This document shows positions 12,711 to 23,509 of a stretch of 64,000 nucleotides of DNA, piece after piece; the stretch's first letter is position 1, and every line of letters starts with the position of its first letter. A program made the position numbers and the translations under genes. The stretch lies in contig CP136062.1 of NCBI GenBank assembly GCA_032622095.1, forward strand, positions 157,724,875 to 157,788,874, written 5' to 3'. The DNA is from Siphonodentalium dalli (taxonomy: Eukaryota; Mollusca; Scaphopoda; Gadilida; Siphonodentaliidae). Under the pieces are notes generated by a model. It searched no databases. It was not told the DNA's origin and was given only the letters and a program-made list of their open reading frames with translations.

Positions 12711-13264
12711 ATACATGGGAATTTGGTTTCCAATATTGCCTGTATTTCTTTAAAAAATACATAATGTCAGAGCTTCAAAATTAACTCATGTTTTGATTTG
12801 TGAAATATGATATCTGTGGGCGTACATACAGCAGATCAGTAACATGATCAACGAATCGACGTGACTTCTATTTCTGTTACAGGGACCACTATTGTGGAGG
12901 TTGCCGATATTTCTGCGAAAGAGGTAACTATGGGTCATTCATTTGTTTCATATATTATGTTGAGTATAAAAGGAGATGGCCTCATACATGGTCGGATTTA
13001 GTGTACAGTACCATTTAAGTCAACTGGAATCCGTAATTACATTGCTCTGTCAACAGAAACAATAGTCAATGCCAAATACATTGACACCATTGAAGTTCAG
13101 ATATCGGGTATGTGTGCTCGAATAGCAGAAATTTGGTTGAAAATTTCAACGACACGGTATATCGTGAATTATGTTGCCTATATGGGATACCGAACGATGT
13201 AGTTATTACGCCCTCTAAGAGTGTATATTGGCAAGCATATCTGGCCCAACTGTGGGAGGTAATA
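12711..13264. other. Unassigned stretch
   Basis: No gene. Around 12930-13030 it resembles 1198-1290 (shared GTTGAGTATAAA(A)GGAGATGG and TGGATTTAGTGTA-like words), indicating an old dispersed repeat. Confidence 0.4.
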
Positions 13265-13596
13265 GACTAAATGTGATTAAAAACGTACTCGGTATGTGCG
13301 TACTTGGATGGACTCAATGTGCTTAGAAACGTACTCGATATTTGCGTACTTGAACCAAGTAAGATTGAGAATTTTGGCCTGATCATTATTCTGCATGTTT
13401 CATGCACCATTCAGACCTCTATTTCAATAGGTGATGGACTAAATGTGATTAAAAAGGTACTCGGTATTTGCGTACTTTGATGGACTAAATGTGATTAGAA
13501 ACGTACTCGGTATTTGAACCATGTAACGAAGATTGACAATTTTGGCCTGAATATTATTCTGCTATTTCATGCACTATTCAGGCCTATGTTTCAATA
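13265..13596. repeat. 172-bp tandem duplication
   Basis: Two copies, starting near 13265 and 13437 at GACTAAATGTGATTAAAAA. Each carries ACGTACTCGGTATTTGCGTA-like words twice, then a TTTTGGCCTGA...CATGCACYATTCAGRCCT tail. The copies are diverged by numerous substitutions and small indels. Confidence 0.7.
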
Positions 13597-13607
13597 TAAA
13601 TAAGATG

Positions 13608-13682
13608 CATGCCAGCTGAAAACAATTTCGTACAAGATAATCGCGACATTAACAGTTTAGTGTATTTGCCGCGAGCTGGTAG
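13608..13682 (+). repeat. Dispersed repeat family R2, copy 1
   Basis: About 75 bp from CATGCCAGCTGAAAACAATT to GTGTATTTGCCGCGAGCTGG, matching 56901-56980. The GCCAGCT start and AGCTGG end are complementary, so each copy could fold back at its tips. Confidence 0.65.
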
Positions 13683-13912
13683 CGGTGTGTGGTTATTGGT
13701 GCAATGAGAAAATGCCTGAAAAAAATTATGTGCACACTTGTCATTGTTTGTGTTAATTGGAGAGTTGTCTGTGTTGCCGAGTCGAGAAAGCATTAAGCGT
13801 TATTATTGGTAATGTGAGTGCTTCTAAGTGTTTGTTATTCACAACTTATATAACGGTTAGAACATTTTGACCGGGCTAATCAGTCCAAGCTCGGTAATCT
13901 GCAGCCACGAAC

Positions 13913-16900
13913 GTCGGGCTGCTGTAATGTCCCTTATAAGTCGGGCTGCTTTAAGTGTAATGTCCCTTATAAGTCGGGCTGCTTTAAGTATAATATCCCT
14001 TATAAGTCGGACTGCTTTAAGTGTAATGTCCCTTATAAGTCGGGCTACTTTAAGTGTAATGTCCCTTATAAGTCGGGCTGCTTTAAGTATAATGTCCCTT
14101 ATAAGTCGGGCTGCTTTAAGTGTAATGTCCCTTATAAGTCGGGCTGCTTTAAGTGTAATGTCCCTTATAAGTCGGGCGGCTTTAAGTGTAATGTCCCTTA
14201 TAAGTCCGCCGGCTTTAAGTGTAATGTCCATTATAAGTTGGGCTGCTTTAAGTGTAATGTCCCGTATAAGTCGGACTGCCTTAAGTGTAATGTCCCTTAT
14301 AAATCGGGCTGCTTTAAGTGTAATGTCCCTTATAAATCGGGCTGCTTTAAGTGTAATGTCCATTATAAGTCAGGCTGTTTTAAGTGTAATGTCCCTTATA
14401 AGTCGGGCTGCTTTAAGTGTAATGTCCTTTATAATGCGGTCTGCTTTAAGTGTAATGTCCCTTATAAGTCGGACTGCTTTAAGTGTAATGTCCTTTATAA
14501 GGCGGTCTGCTTTAAGTATAATGTCCTTTATAAGTCTGGCTGCTTTAAGTGTAATGTATCTTATAAGTCGGACTGCTTTAAGTGTAATGTACTTTATAAG
14601 GCGGTCTGCTTTAAGTATAATGTCCTTTATAAGTCTGGCTGCTTTAAGTGTAATGTCCCTTATAAGTCGGTCTGCTGTAAGTGTAATGTCCCTTATAAGT
14701 CGGGCTGCTTTAAGTATAATGTCGCTTATAAGTCTGGCTGCTTTAAGTATAATGTCCCTTATAAGTCGGGCTGCTTTAAGTGTAATGTCCCTTATAAGGC
14801 GGTATGCTGTAAGTGTAATGTCCTTTATAAGTCGGACTGCTTTAAGTGTAATGTCCTTTATACGGCGGTCTGCTTTAAGTATAATGTCCCTTATAAGTCG
14901 GGTTGCTTTAAGTATAATGACTCGTATAAGTCGGGCTGATTTAAGTATAATGTCCTTTATAAGTCGGGCTGCTTTAAGTATAATGTCCCTTATAAGTCGG
15001 GTTGCTTTAAGTATAATGTCCCTTATAAGTCGGGCTGTTTAAGTATAATGTCCATTATAAGTCGGGCTGCTTTAAGTATAATGGCCCGTATAAGTCGGGC
15101 TGCTTTAAGTATAATGTCATTGTAAGTCGGGCTGCTTTAAGTATAATGTCCATTATAAGTCGGGCTGCTTTAAGTATAATGACTCGCATAAGTGGGCTGC
15201 TTTAAGTGTAATGTCCCTTATAGGTCGAACTGCTTTAAGTGTAATGTCCCTTATAAATCAGGCTGCTCTAAGTGTAATGTCCCTTATAAGTCAGGCTGCT
15301 CTAAGTGTAATGTCCCTAATAAGTTGGGCTGCTTTAAGTGTAATTCCCCGTATAATTCGGGCTGCTATAAGTGTAATATCCCTTATAATGTGGGCTGCTT
15401 TAATTATAATGACTCGTATATATCGGGTTGCATTAAGTGTAGTGTCCCTTATAATGTGGGCTGCTTTAAGTATAATGACTCGTATAAGTCGGGCTGCTTT
15501 AATTGTAATGACTCGTATAAGTCGGGCTGCTTTAATTGTAATGTCCCTTATAAGGCGGGCTGCTTTAAGTGTAATGTCCCTTATAAGTCGGGCTGCTTTA
15601 AGTGTAATACCACTTATAAGTCGGGCTGCTTTAAGTATAATGACTCGTATAAGTCGGGCTGCTTTAATTGTAATGTCCCTTATAAGTCGGGCTGCTTTAA
15701 GTGTAATGTCCCTTATAAGTCGGCTGCTTTAAGTGTAATGTCCCTTATAAGTCGGACTGCTTTAAGTGTAATGTCCCTTATACATCGGACTGATGTAAGT
15801 ATAATTCCCCTTATAAGTCGGGCTGCTATAAGTATAATTCCCCTTATAAGTCGGACTGCCTGTAGTGTAATGTCCCTTATAAGTCGGGCTGCTTTAAGTG
15901 TAATGTCCTTTATAAGTCGGACTGCTTTAAGTGTAATGTCCCTTATAAGTCGTGCTGCTTTAAGTGTAATGCCCCTTATAAGTAGGTCTGCTTTAAGTGA
16001 ACGTCATTAATAGTCGGGCTGCTTTAAGTGTAATGTTCCTTATAAGTCGGGCTGCTTTAAGTGTAATGCCACTTATAAGGCGGTCTGCTTTAAGTGTAAT
16101 GTCCCCTATAAGTCTGCTCTAAGTATAATGTCCTTTATAAGTCTGGCTGCTTTAAGTGTAATGTCCTTTATAGTCGGGCTGCTTTAAGTGTAATATCCCT
16201 TATAAGTCGGGCTGCTTTACGTGTAATGCCCCTTATAAGTCGGACTGCTTTAAGTATAATGTCCTTTATAAGTCGGGCTGCATTAAGTATAATGTTCTTT
16301 ATAAGTCGGGCTGCTTTAAGTGTACTGTCCCTGATAAGTCGGGCTGCTTTAAGTGTAATGTCCTTATAAGTCGGGTTGCTTTAAGAGTAAAGTCCCTTAT
16401 AAGTCGGACTGCTTTAAGTATAATGTCCTTTATAAGTCGGGCTGCTTTAAGTATAATGTTCTTTATAAGTCGGTCTGCTTTAAGTGTAATGTCCCTTATA
16501 AGTCGGGCTGCTTTAAGTATAATGTCCCTTATAAGTCGGGCTGCTTTAAGTGTAATGTCATTTATAAGTCGGGCTGCCTTAAGTGTAATGTCATTTATAA
16601 GTCGGGATGCTTTAAGTGTAATGTCCCTTATAAGTCGGGCTGCTTTAAGTGTAATGTCCCTTATAAGTCAGGCTGCTTTAAGTGTAATGTCCCTTATAAG
16701 TTGGGCTGCTTTAAGGGTAATGTCCCTTATAAGTCGGGTTGCTTTAAGTGTAATGTCCCTTATAAGTCGGGCTGCTTTAAGTGTAATGTCCCTTATAAGT
16801 CGGGCTGCTTTAAGTGTAATGTCATTTATAAGTCGGGCTGCTTTAAGTGTAATGTCATTTATAAGTCGGGCTGCTTTAAGTGTAATGTCCCTTATAAGTC

Positions 16901-17755
16901 GGGCTGCTTTAAGTGTAATATCATTTGTAATTCGGGCTGCTTTAAGTGTAATGTCATTTATAAGTCGGGCTGCTTTAAGTGTAATGTCCCTTATAAGTCG
17001 GGCTGCTTTAAGTGTAATGTCCCTTATAAGTCGGGCTGCTTTAAGTGTAATGTCCCTTATAAGTCGGGCTGTTTTAAGTGTAATTCCCCTTATAAGACGG
17101 TCTGCTTTAAGTGTAATGTCCCTTATAAGTCGGGCTGCTTTAAGTATAATGTCCTTTATAAGTCGGACTGCTTTAAGTGTAAAGTCCTTTATAAGTCGGG
17201 CTGCTTTAAGTGTAATGTCCCTTATAAGTCGGGCTGCTTTAAGTATAATGTTCCTTATAAGTCGGGCTGCTTTAAGTATAATGTCCTTTATAAGTCGGGC
17301 TGCTTTAAGCGTAATGTTCTTTATAAGTCGGGCTGCTTTAAGTGTAATGTCCCTTATAAGTCGGGCTGCTTTAAGTATAATGTCCTTTATAAGTCGGGCT
17401 GCTTTAAGTGTAATGTCCTTTGTAAGTCGGGCTGCTTTAAGTATATTGTCTTTTATAAGTCGGACTGCTTTAAGTGTTATGTCCCTTATAAGTCGGGCTG
17501 CTTTAAGTGTAATGTCCCTTATAAGTCGGGCTGCTTTAAGTGTAATGTCCATTATAAGTCGGGCTGCTTTAAGTGTAATGTCCTTTATAAGTCGGGCTTC
17601 TTAAGTATAATGTCCTTTATAAGTCGGGCTGCTATAAGTATAATGTCCTTTATAAGTCGGACTGATGTAAATGTAATGGCCCTTATAAATCGGACTGCTG
17701 TAAGTGTAATGGCCCTTCTCAGTTTGGCTGCTTTAAGTGTAATTCCCCTTATAAA
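13913..17755. repeat. 33-bp minisatellite, about 116 copies, open in three frames
   Basis: The unit contains CGGGCTGCTTTAAGTGTAAT followed by a GTCCCTTATAAGT segment, 33 bp in all. Since 33 is 11 codons, the translation repeats every 11 residues. Plus-strand frames read RAALSVMSLIS and SGCFKCNVPYK; one minus-strand frame reads DITLKAARLIR; the other three contain stops. Open runs reach about 390 codons (13867-15042, 16423-17604) and 372 codons (16701-17819). Single-base and multi-base indels inside the array (for example near 15715, 15999, 16117 and 17598) shift frames without repair, and no splice or promoter context is evident. A non-coding tandem array is the simplest reading. Unit variants (CCATTATAAG, CATTTATAAG, ACTCGTATAAG) cluster locally, as expected from unequal exchange or slippage. 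Confidence 0.95.
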
Positions 17756-18345
17756 TTCACAACACGAGAGCAAACAATCTATTACTAAATATACAAGATC
17801 ACAATTGTTGACCACTTAATTATAGTTTAATACACATGTTATATAATTATATTTACATAGCCTGTCTGTGTTACACTAAATACTGTTTGGTGATTGGTCG
17901 ACTGAGAATTGGGTCACCCGGTTTACACCCCAATAATGCAGAAATCTCTCGAGTGCAACACGAACAGGAAGCGTTTAGCAGAATAATTGTGCGTGCTTTT
18001 CAAAGTTCGGCCCAATTGCATCTGAAGCCAGTTATTTTTTATCGATCACGTTATCGTATCTAAGAGTTTGTAAATCTTACATCAGGATGACTTAATGTGT
18101 TGAGTGGGCTAGTCTCAAATTATCGGACATTTTGTGAAAATAAATAAGAACACACTCAGCTTTTTTATGGGAATAAATCATCAAAAAGCTATTTAAATAT
18201 AAGAAATGAAAGTAGTGGGTGTGCGTGTACATTTAGTGTACCCCGACAGCCGCAGCGCCGTATCTCACAATAACATACACCCACTACATTCATTTCTTAA
18301 GTATTCTTCAGTTTAATAATACTTTATATAACGTAGCATACAAAG
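17756..18345. other. Unassigned stretch
   Basis: No gene recognised. AT-rich, with an imperfect inverted pair around 18200-18300 (AAATGAAAGTAGTGGGTGTG against CACCCACTACATTCATTT), giving a ~20-bp stem around a ~55-bp loop. Confidence 0.45.
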
Positions 18346-18349
18346 TATG

Positions 18350-18923
18350 TATCAAAATGTGCATTTCCGGAAAGGTCATCGTGGAAGCAAATCGTTCGAA
18401 ATGCAATCGTCGAAACCTCTAACTCAATCTGGGAACTCTCTGGAAACGCGGATCCAACACTCCACCGTTTCCATAATATTCACCCTACACTCTCACTGTC
18501 GTGCCTGTTGAAGTCCTGTCGCAAGTTTCCGACAAACAAGCGGCATACCTAACTGTTGCAAACATAATAGCCTGTACCGAACAGACACATTGTAACTGCA
18601 GATGTGGTGCGGAGTTTGACGATCTGCCCTTACATGTAATCATACATTGTCCTATGATTCTGGAACTTGGAAATGACATATGGTATGAAATACTAAATCT
18701 CTTCGGTATTCCGTACTCACTTAAAATGGATAGCTACAATCCGCGTACACAACTGGAAGTATTTTTAACTGCACGTCCGCCGGATTTGTTCGACGAAATT
18801 GAAGAGCCAGACCTGTTCACAAACTTCATGGTAAATAGCACATTTTGCTTATGGAAAGCCTATCGTAGAATCGTAACAAACACCAATGGTTTCAGTAACC
18901 GTACCCTAATGAATGATGCTTAA
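18350..18923 (+). pseudogene. LINE reverse transcriptase 3' end, frameshifted and 5'-truncated
   Basis: From about 18350 to 18500 one frame reads FPERSSWKQIVRNAI...NSIWELSGNADPTLHRFHNIHP, typical of the distal part of LINE ORF2 proteins. Near 18490-18520 the homology moves to another frame that runs to a TAA at 18921-18923. This carries CNCRCGAEFDDLPLHVIIHC, the Cys/His-rich knuckle (CxCxCG...H...C) found near the C-terminus of many LINE proteins, followed by a tail with a conserved-looking W. RT catalytic motifs are absent. Downstream AT-rich and CAT-repeat sequence may be its old 3' UTR. This copy is clearly different from the one at 138-690. Confidence 0.7.
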
Positions 18924-19734
18924 CTAAAATATATGTCTACTTGACTGTATGATTATCTATGATGTCATCTATATATAGTTATGTCTGTCCGTCCAATCTA
19001 CGTGCCTTGACGCCCGTGTAACTTCGTATATCTGGTGAGTGGTAGCTGTGTGCACGCAAGAACGTACATTTATGTTTGTTTTGTTCATGTATGCTGACAT
19101 GTGTAGGTGTGTAAGGGATGTCTGAGATGTTGATTGTAATAAAATATGCATTACATATATATATATTATGTTTGTAAGTATTTGAATGTGTGTGTGAATT
19201 GAGGTATGTTTTGTATGTGTATGTACGTATGTATGTATGAATGTATGTATGCATGTGTGTATGTATGTATATATGTATATATGTATGCATGTGTCGTGTA
19301 TGGGGACGTCGTCTGTATGCGCGTGTCAGACAGAAGGACTATGTGTATGCCTATAACTAATGCAATGGTAGGCGTACGTGTGCATGGGAATGAAATTATG
19401 TAAATAGATGCTACGTGTGTTGTGTCATTATTCTAATTGTTATTTGTATAGATATGACATATTTATACTTTTGTGTGGTCATGTTTTCTAATTGTATATA
19501 TGTTAAATTTTCGTGATTATATTTGACATCTCTTCATTATATGGAGGAAAATAAAGATATACATAATCACAATTATAGCATCCTCGTGATCAACAACAAC
19601 ATCGGCATCATCATCATCATCATCGTTATATGTGTCTGTCATTTTCTACGCAAATATCGTCGTGATCATCTTCGCAGGATAAAATATTACATTCAGAGCG
19701 TTTAGTCTTGATTAGATTCTACATGTCGACTTCA
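18924..19734. repeat. Simple-sequence region: ATGT/TGTA microsatellite and CAT run
   Basis: The plus strand from 19206 to about 19290 is an imperfect (TGTA)n/(ATGT)n microsatellite. A (CAT)n run sits at about 19603-19623. Between them is AT-rich sequence without a recognisable gene. Confidence 0.75.
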
Positions 19735-21110
19735 AGTTGAAAAAGAAATTTCTCAGTATATTTGATAAACATTTGTCATGCTGTTTGAAATTGGTCATGT
19801 CCACAGCAACTTATCAGGTTTAGAACTTTAGGTCATGTATATGGAATGGCATGTACTTTTACATTTATTCCTTATTTACGCTTAAGCCTAAATCACTTAC
19901 GCGTAAATGCAAATTATTTATGCTTAAATGCAATTGATTTATGCTTTAGCACAAAAGGATCATAATTTTCATATTTATGCTTATGTGCAAATAAGAAGTA
20001 AATATTAAAACCATGTCCCATATTGTATGGGAGTTCGAATTCACATTTAATAGCCAATTACGCTTAAGCGTAATGCATTAAGCCATTATGCTTGAGCGTA
20101 ATTCAGATTTCCATTATGCTTTTCAAAGCATAATCTATTACACTTAAGCGTAAAGCCATTAAGCTTAAGCGTAAAGCCATTATTCCATATATATGTGAAA
20201 ACTCCCTTTAAGCTGAAATGGATGCAGCCAATTCCTGATGCTAGTAACTTTTGACAAATATCTAGCTTAGATGATATCATTATATGTAAGGTAATAATGC
20301 TATGAGCATCTATTATGCTTAAGCGTCATGGCAGTGCGCTTAAGTGTAATTTCCAATGTTCAGTGCTTTATGACTAATTGGATTCTCTCTATATTACATC
20401 TATTTTGAGCCCTGAATATGCTTAAGCATAATTAGCTATTAAATGTGAATTTGGCCTCCCATACCAATATGGGTGAACCTCTTTGAAAATCAATCTTTAT
20501 TTAGACCGATCTGTCTAAATTTGTTGGCCAATCAGTCTAAACAGATTGATGGTAGACAATTTGCCAATATATCAGACATAACATTTTCAACAACAAAAAT
20601 CTTAAAGTTGAAAAAAGACATTTGACAGTTTATTTGAAAAAAAGTTGTGATTCCGTTTGAATATTATCATGATTCATGGCAATTTATCAGGTATAGGTGA
20701 ATAGGTGTATGGGAGGCCATCCACAAATTACTTACACTTTAGAAGCGAAATATTATTGATCATATTTATGCTCAAGCGCAAATAAGGTACACATGTTAAA
20801 ATCGCATCCCATATGGGTGAACCACCGAATGTGCTTTATTAGACCGATCGGTCTAAAAAGTCTAGACCAATCTGTCTAAATTCTTCCTGTCAGTACCTTC
20901 TCTGACACCGGTCTAACTAAATTGTAAGAGAAGGAACTCCCAAATGTAGGTCAGTAGGTGTGTCAGAGGAAAGCATTTTCACAGTTATTCCTTATTTGCG
21001 CAAAAGTACAAATTATTTACTCTTGAGCACAAATTATTTACGCTTGAGCACAAATTATTTACAAATGAGCACAAATCATTATCATTTATTCTTAAGCACA
21101 AATGGATCAC
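19735..21110. repeat. Palindrome-rich repeat field (CTTAAG and GACCGATCGGTC motifs)
   Basis: Dozens of short palindromic words occur here: ACGCTTAAGCGTAA, TTAAGCATAA and related forms at 19860-20420 and again at 20740-21095, and AGACCGATCGGTCTAA with TTTAGACCGATCTGTCTAA at 20500-20545 and 20840-20920. A larger inverted repeat (about 20015-20065 against 20425-20475, landmark AATTCACATTTAATAGC) makes 20010-20475 a foldback structure. The segment 19735-19835 recurs, diverged, at 20600-20705 (TTGAAAAA...CAACTTATCAGGT against GGCAATTTATCAGGT). No coding content was seen. Confidence 0.7.
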
Positions 21111-21378
21111 CCAGACCTGTTTTATAATATTACATTAATTAATCATTTAATCAATAAAAACACATACTGTACACAACATTGTATGATAACTTTATAATAA
21201 ATATTTCACGGCTTGTCGTTGCCTATGTCAAAATAGTTATCAGAGTTATTTTGGCAAAGGTCAAATCCAAGCCGTGCAATATGGGAAATGTTCAGATAAT
21301 ACGTTCAATAAACGACCTATTTATGGTCGTTTGTTTCTGAAGGAACTACTCGTCAATGAATATTTAGTATAGAAAGGG
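21111..21378. other. Unassigned spacer
   Basis: AT-rich; contains a 23-bp hairpin AAACGACC-TATTTAT-GGTCGTTT at about 21311-21333. Its last ~45 bp (CGTCAATGAATATTTAGTATAGAAAG) resemble the sequence at 27662-27690 inside the 4.82-kb unit. Confidence 0.45.
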
Positions 21379-21840
21379 TTAAAGGTATTAAATCTGATCA
21401 GACGCTTCTATAGTACTATTTCTTTGGCTTCGGGGGTTACACATATTTGATTCGAGTCGAGGAACCCACCCGCCAAAGCTCAGAGTGATCAAATATCGAT
21501 TTTTGAAGTTTGTTATTTCTTGGGATGTGTAATAATATGTGGCCCAGAAACACGTGGTCAAACGGCGGGTCTCGGAAAAAATTTCTGATAAAGATGGATA
21601 ACTCTAAAATCAAGTGGTAATACGGTCAAATTTCGTGATACTTTAGTGATAATACGGCCATATTTTTTTGAAAACAATGTTGATAAATAACAAGTTTTGG
21701 GAAATTTGATACCATAGTTGACAGTGGTTAGCATTATTTTGTTGCAATAAATCGATAACTAAAGCGTATTTTGAAGAAAAAAAATTGTTATTGTTGTATC
21801 TTGATGGTATGGGAACCGTCTGATCGGATTGAGTACATTA
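21379..21840. mobile_element. TTAA-flanked TIR element (family P), diverged full-length copy
   Basis: The left end TTAA-AGGTATTAAATCTGATCAGA and the right end, read in reverse (TTAATGTACTCAATCCGATCAGA), form ~25-bp terminal inverted repeats, each bounded by TTAA. The first ~235 bp match the left arm of the foldback element at 28274-28751. The last ~240 bp match the truncated segment at about 26855-27094 in the 4.82-kb unit. It carries no transposase, so it is non-autonomous. A TTAA target duplication is characteristic of piggyBac-type elements, but TTAA could simply be part of the TIR, so the superfamily is tentative. Confidence 0.7.
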
Positions 21841-22049
21841 ATCAGAACTCATTCAACTAATGGAAAACGCGAGGTATCGTATCTTTTGTCACGAAACATG
21901 ATTGAGTCATTGTGAAGACGACAATTAAAGACATATTATGGACTTGCTCGGGTGCGAAGAACTGATATATAAGTTAGTCACATCACTTTAAGCCAATTGT
22001 TTGCAGCTCTACGCGAATGGTGGACTAGAAAATATACCGAAAGCATATT

Positions 22050-23050
22050 TTTGAACTGTTGAACTGACATGGTGGTCGGTCAAATGATATTCCCTCACTA
22101 TGTTTGGTTGTAGCCCATTGATTACACGTCATTTTCATAACATACGTCCGACTGTCTTCGATAAAAAATCAGTTAAACTACTAACCCCATGCACTTGACG
22201 AACTGGGTCGGAGGCCGGTCAAATAGACTGGTGTTCCCTCACTGTGTTTGGTTATGACCCATCGATTACAAGTCATATGCATAGCCTATACCCGACTGAC
22301 TTCGTTAAAAATCAGCTGAACTGCGTTCGGGAAAATCTGCTGAACCCCGCCTCGGTGAAGTAGGGTGGAGGTCGGTCAAATGCTATTCCCTCACTGTGTT
22401 TGGTTATGACCCATCGATTACAAGTCATATACATAGCCTATACCCGACTGACTTCGTTAAAAATCAGTTAAACTGCGTTCGGGAAAATCTGCTGAACCCC
22501 GCCTCGATGAAGTGTGGTGGAGGTCGGTTAAATGCTATTCCCTCACTGTGTTTGGTTATGGTCCAATGATTACAAGTCACCTGCATCGACTGTCTTGGTT
22601 ATAATTGAGTTAAACTGCGTTCGGGAGTTTCTGCTGAACTGCACCCGATGAACGACTCAACTGGGTTTTAAACCGTTGAACAGGGGTGGAGGTCTGTCAA
22701 ATGGTGTTCCCTCCATGTATTTCGTTGTCGATGTACAGGTCATCTGCCCAACATGGACCCGATTATCTTCAAGAAAAAAGTCAGTTAAACTGCGTTCGAT
22801 GAAGTGCTGAACGGGTTTTTGAACTGTTGAACTGGGGTGGAGTTCGGTGAAATGGTATTCCCGCACAGTATTTCGTTATGGCCCATCGATCACAAATCAT
22901 ATACACAACATTCAACCTAATATCGTCTTTAATAGTTAAACTGCGTTACGGGAGAATCTGCTTAACCGATGAACTTCCGGGATTTTGAACCGTTGAACAG
23001 ACATGGCCGTCGATCAAATTTTTTTCGTCACTGTATTTGGTTTTCAGACG
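22050..23050. repeat. ~155-bp tandem repeat, about seven diverged copies
   Basis: Copies start at the GGTCGGTCAAATG-like word near 22075, 22214, 22371, 22523, 22692, 22843 and 23008, so the period ranges from about 140 to 170 bp. Each has TATTCCCTCACTGTGTTTGG, then CCCATCGATTACAAGTCAT, then TCAGTTAAACTGCGTTCGGG. Copies 3 and 4 are most alike; outer copies are more decayed. It does not keep a reading frame. Confidence 0.85.
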
Positions 23051-23509
23051 AGGAACAAAGTCAGTTTGATGCAAATTATAGTGAGAAAATCTGGTTAATT
23101 GTACACAAATGTATATATTTTATGAAGCTAAGACATATTGTTATATGCTTCCCCATTAAATAGTGGGAAATTGCCGTGGCGTAGAGCGTTATATCCATCG
23201 CCTGGACCGACTCGATGGATAACACTGACCGACTCGATGGATAACACAATAGTATTACTTATTCGTAGATTACTTCCGGTTTATAGCGGCGAATCACATT
23301 AAGTTTCAAAGCGTATCAATAACAGCCGGACTATTTTTTTAATTATTGATTTTGACGGTAGCGAAAGAGTTTTTCCCCCTGGATTGTTCTTCTGTGCTAA
23401 TTAATACTATACGTAATAGTAAATTTAAATTGAAGGTACTTTAGGTATTCATGCAAACAATCTCCGTCTGCATCATAATAAATAGAAAATTTTCACAATT
23501 TACGAAGAA
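23051..23509. other. Spacer upstream of the recombinase pseudogene
   Basis: Contains a 22-bp direct repeat (GACCGACTCGATGGATAACA, near 23208 and 23229). It ends in AT-rich sequence just before the ATG of the tyrosine recombinase gene; its promoter, if any, would lie here, but no clear TATA box or element end was identified. Confidence 0.45.

Noticed and set aside
13913-17755. CRISPR-like array
   Set aside because: Units are contiguous with no unique spacers, and the context is eukaryotic.
13867-17819. Several open frames of 170-390 codons encoding 11-residue repeats
   Set aside because: They overlap in three frames on both strands and arise because the 33-bp unit lacks stops; indels break every frame. 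Annotated as a minisatellite, not as genes.
19206-19403. Met/Tyr/Cys/Val-rich open frame
   Set aside because: Derived from a TGTA/ATGT microsatellite.
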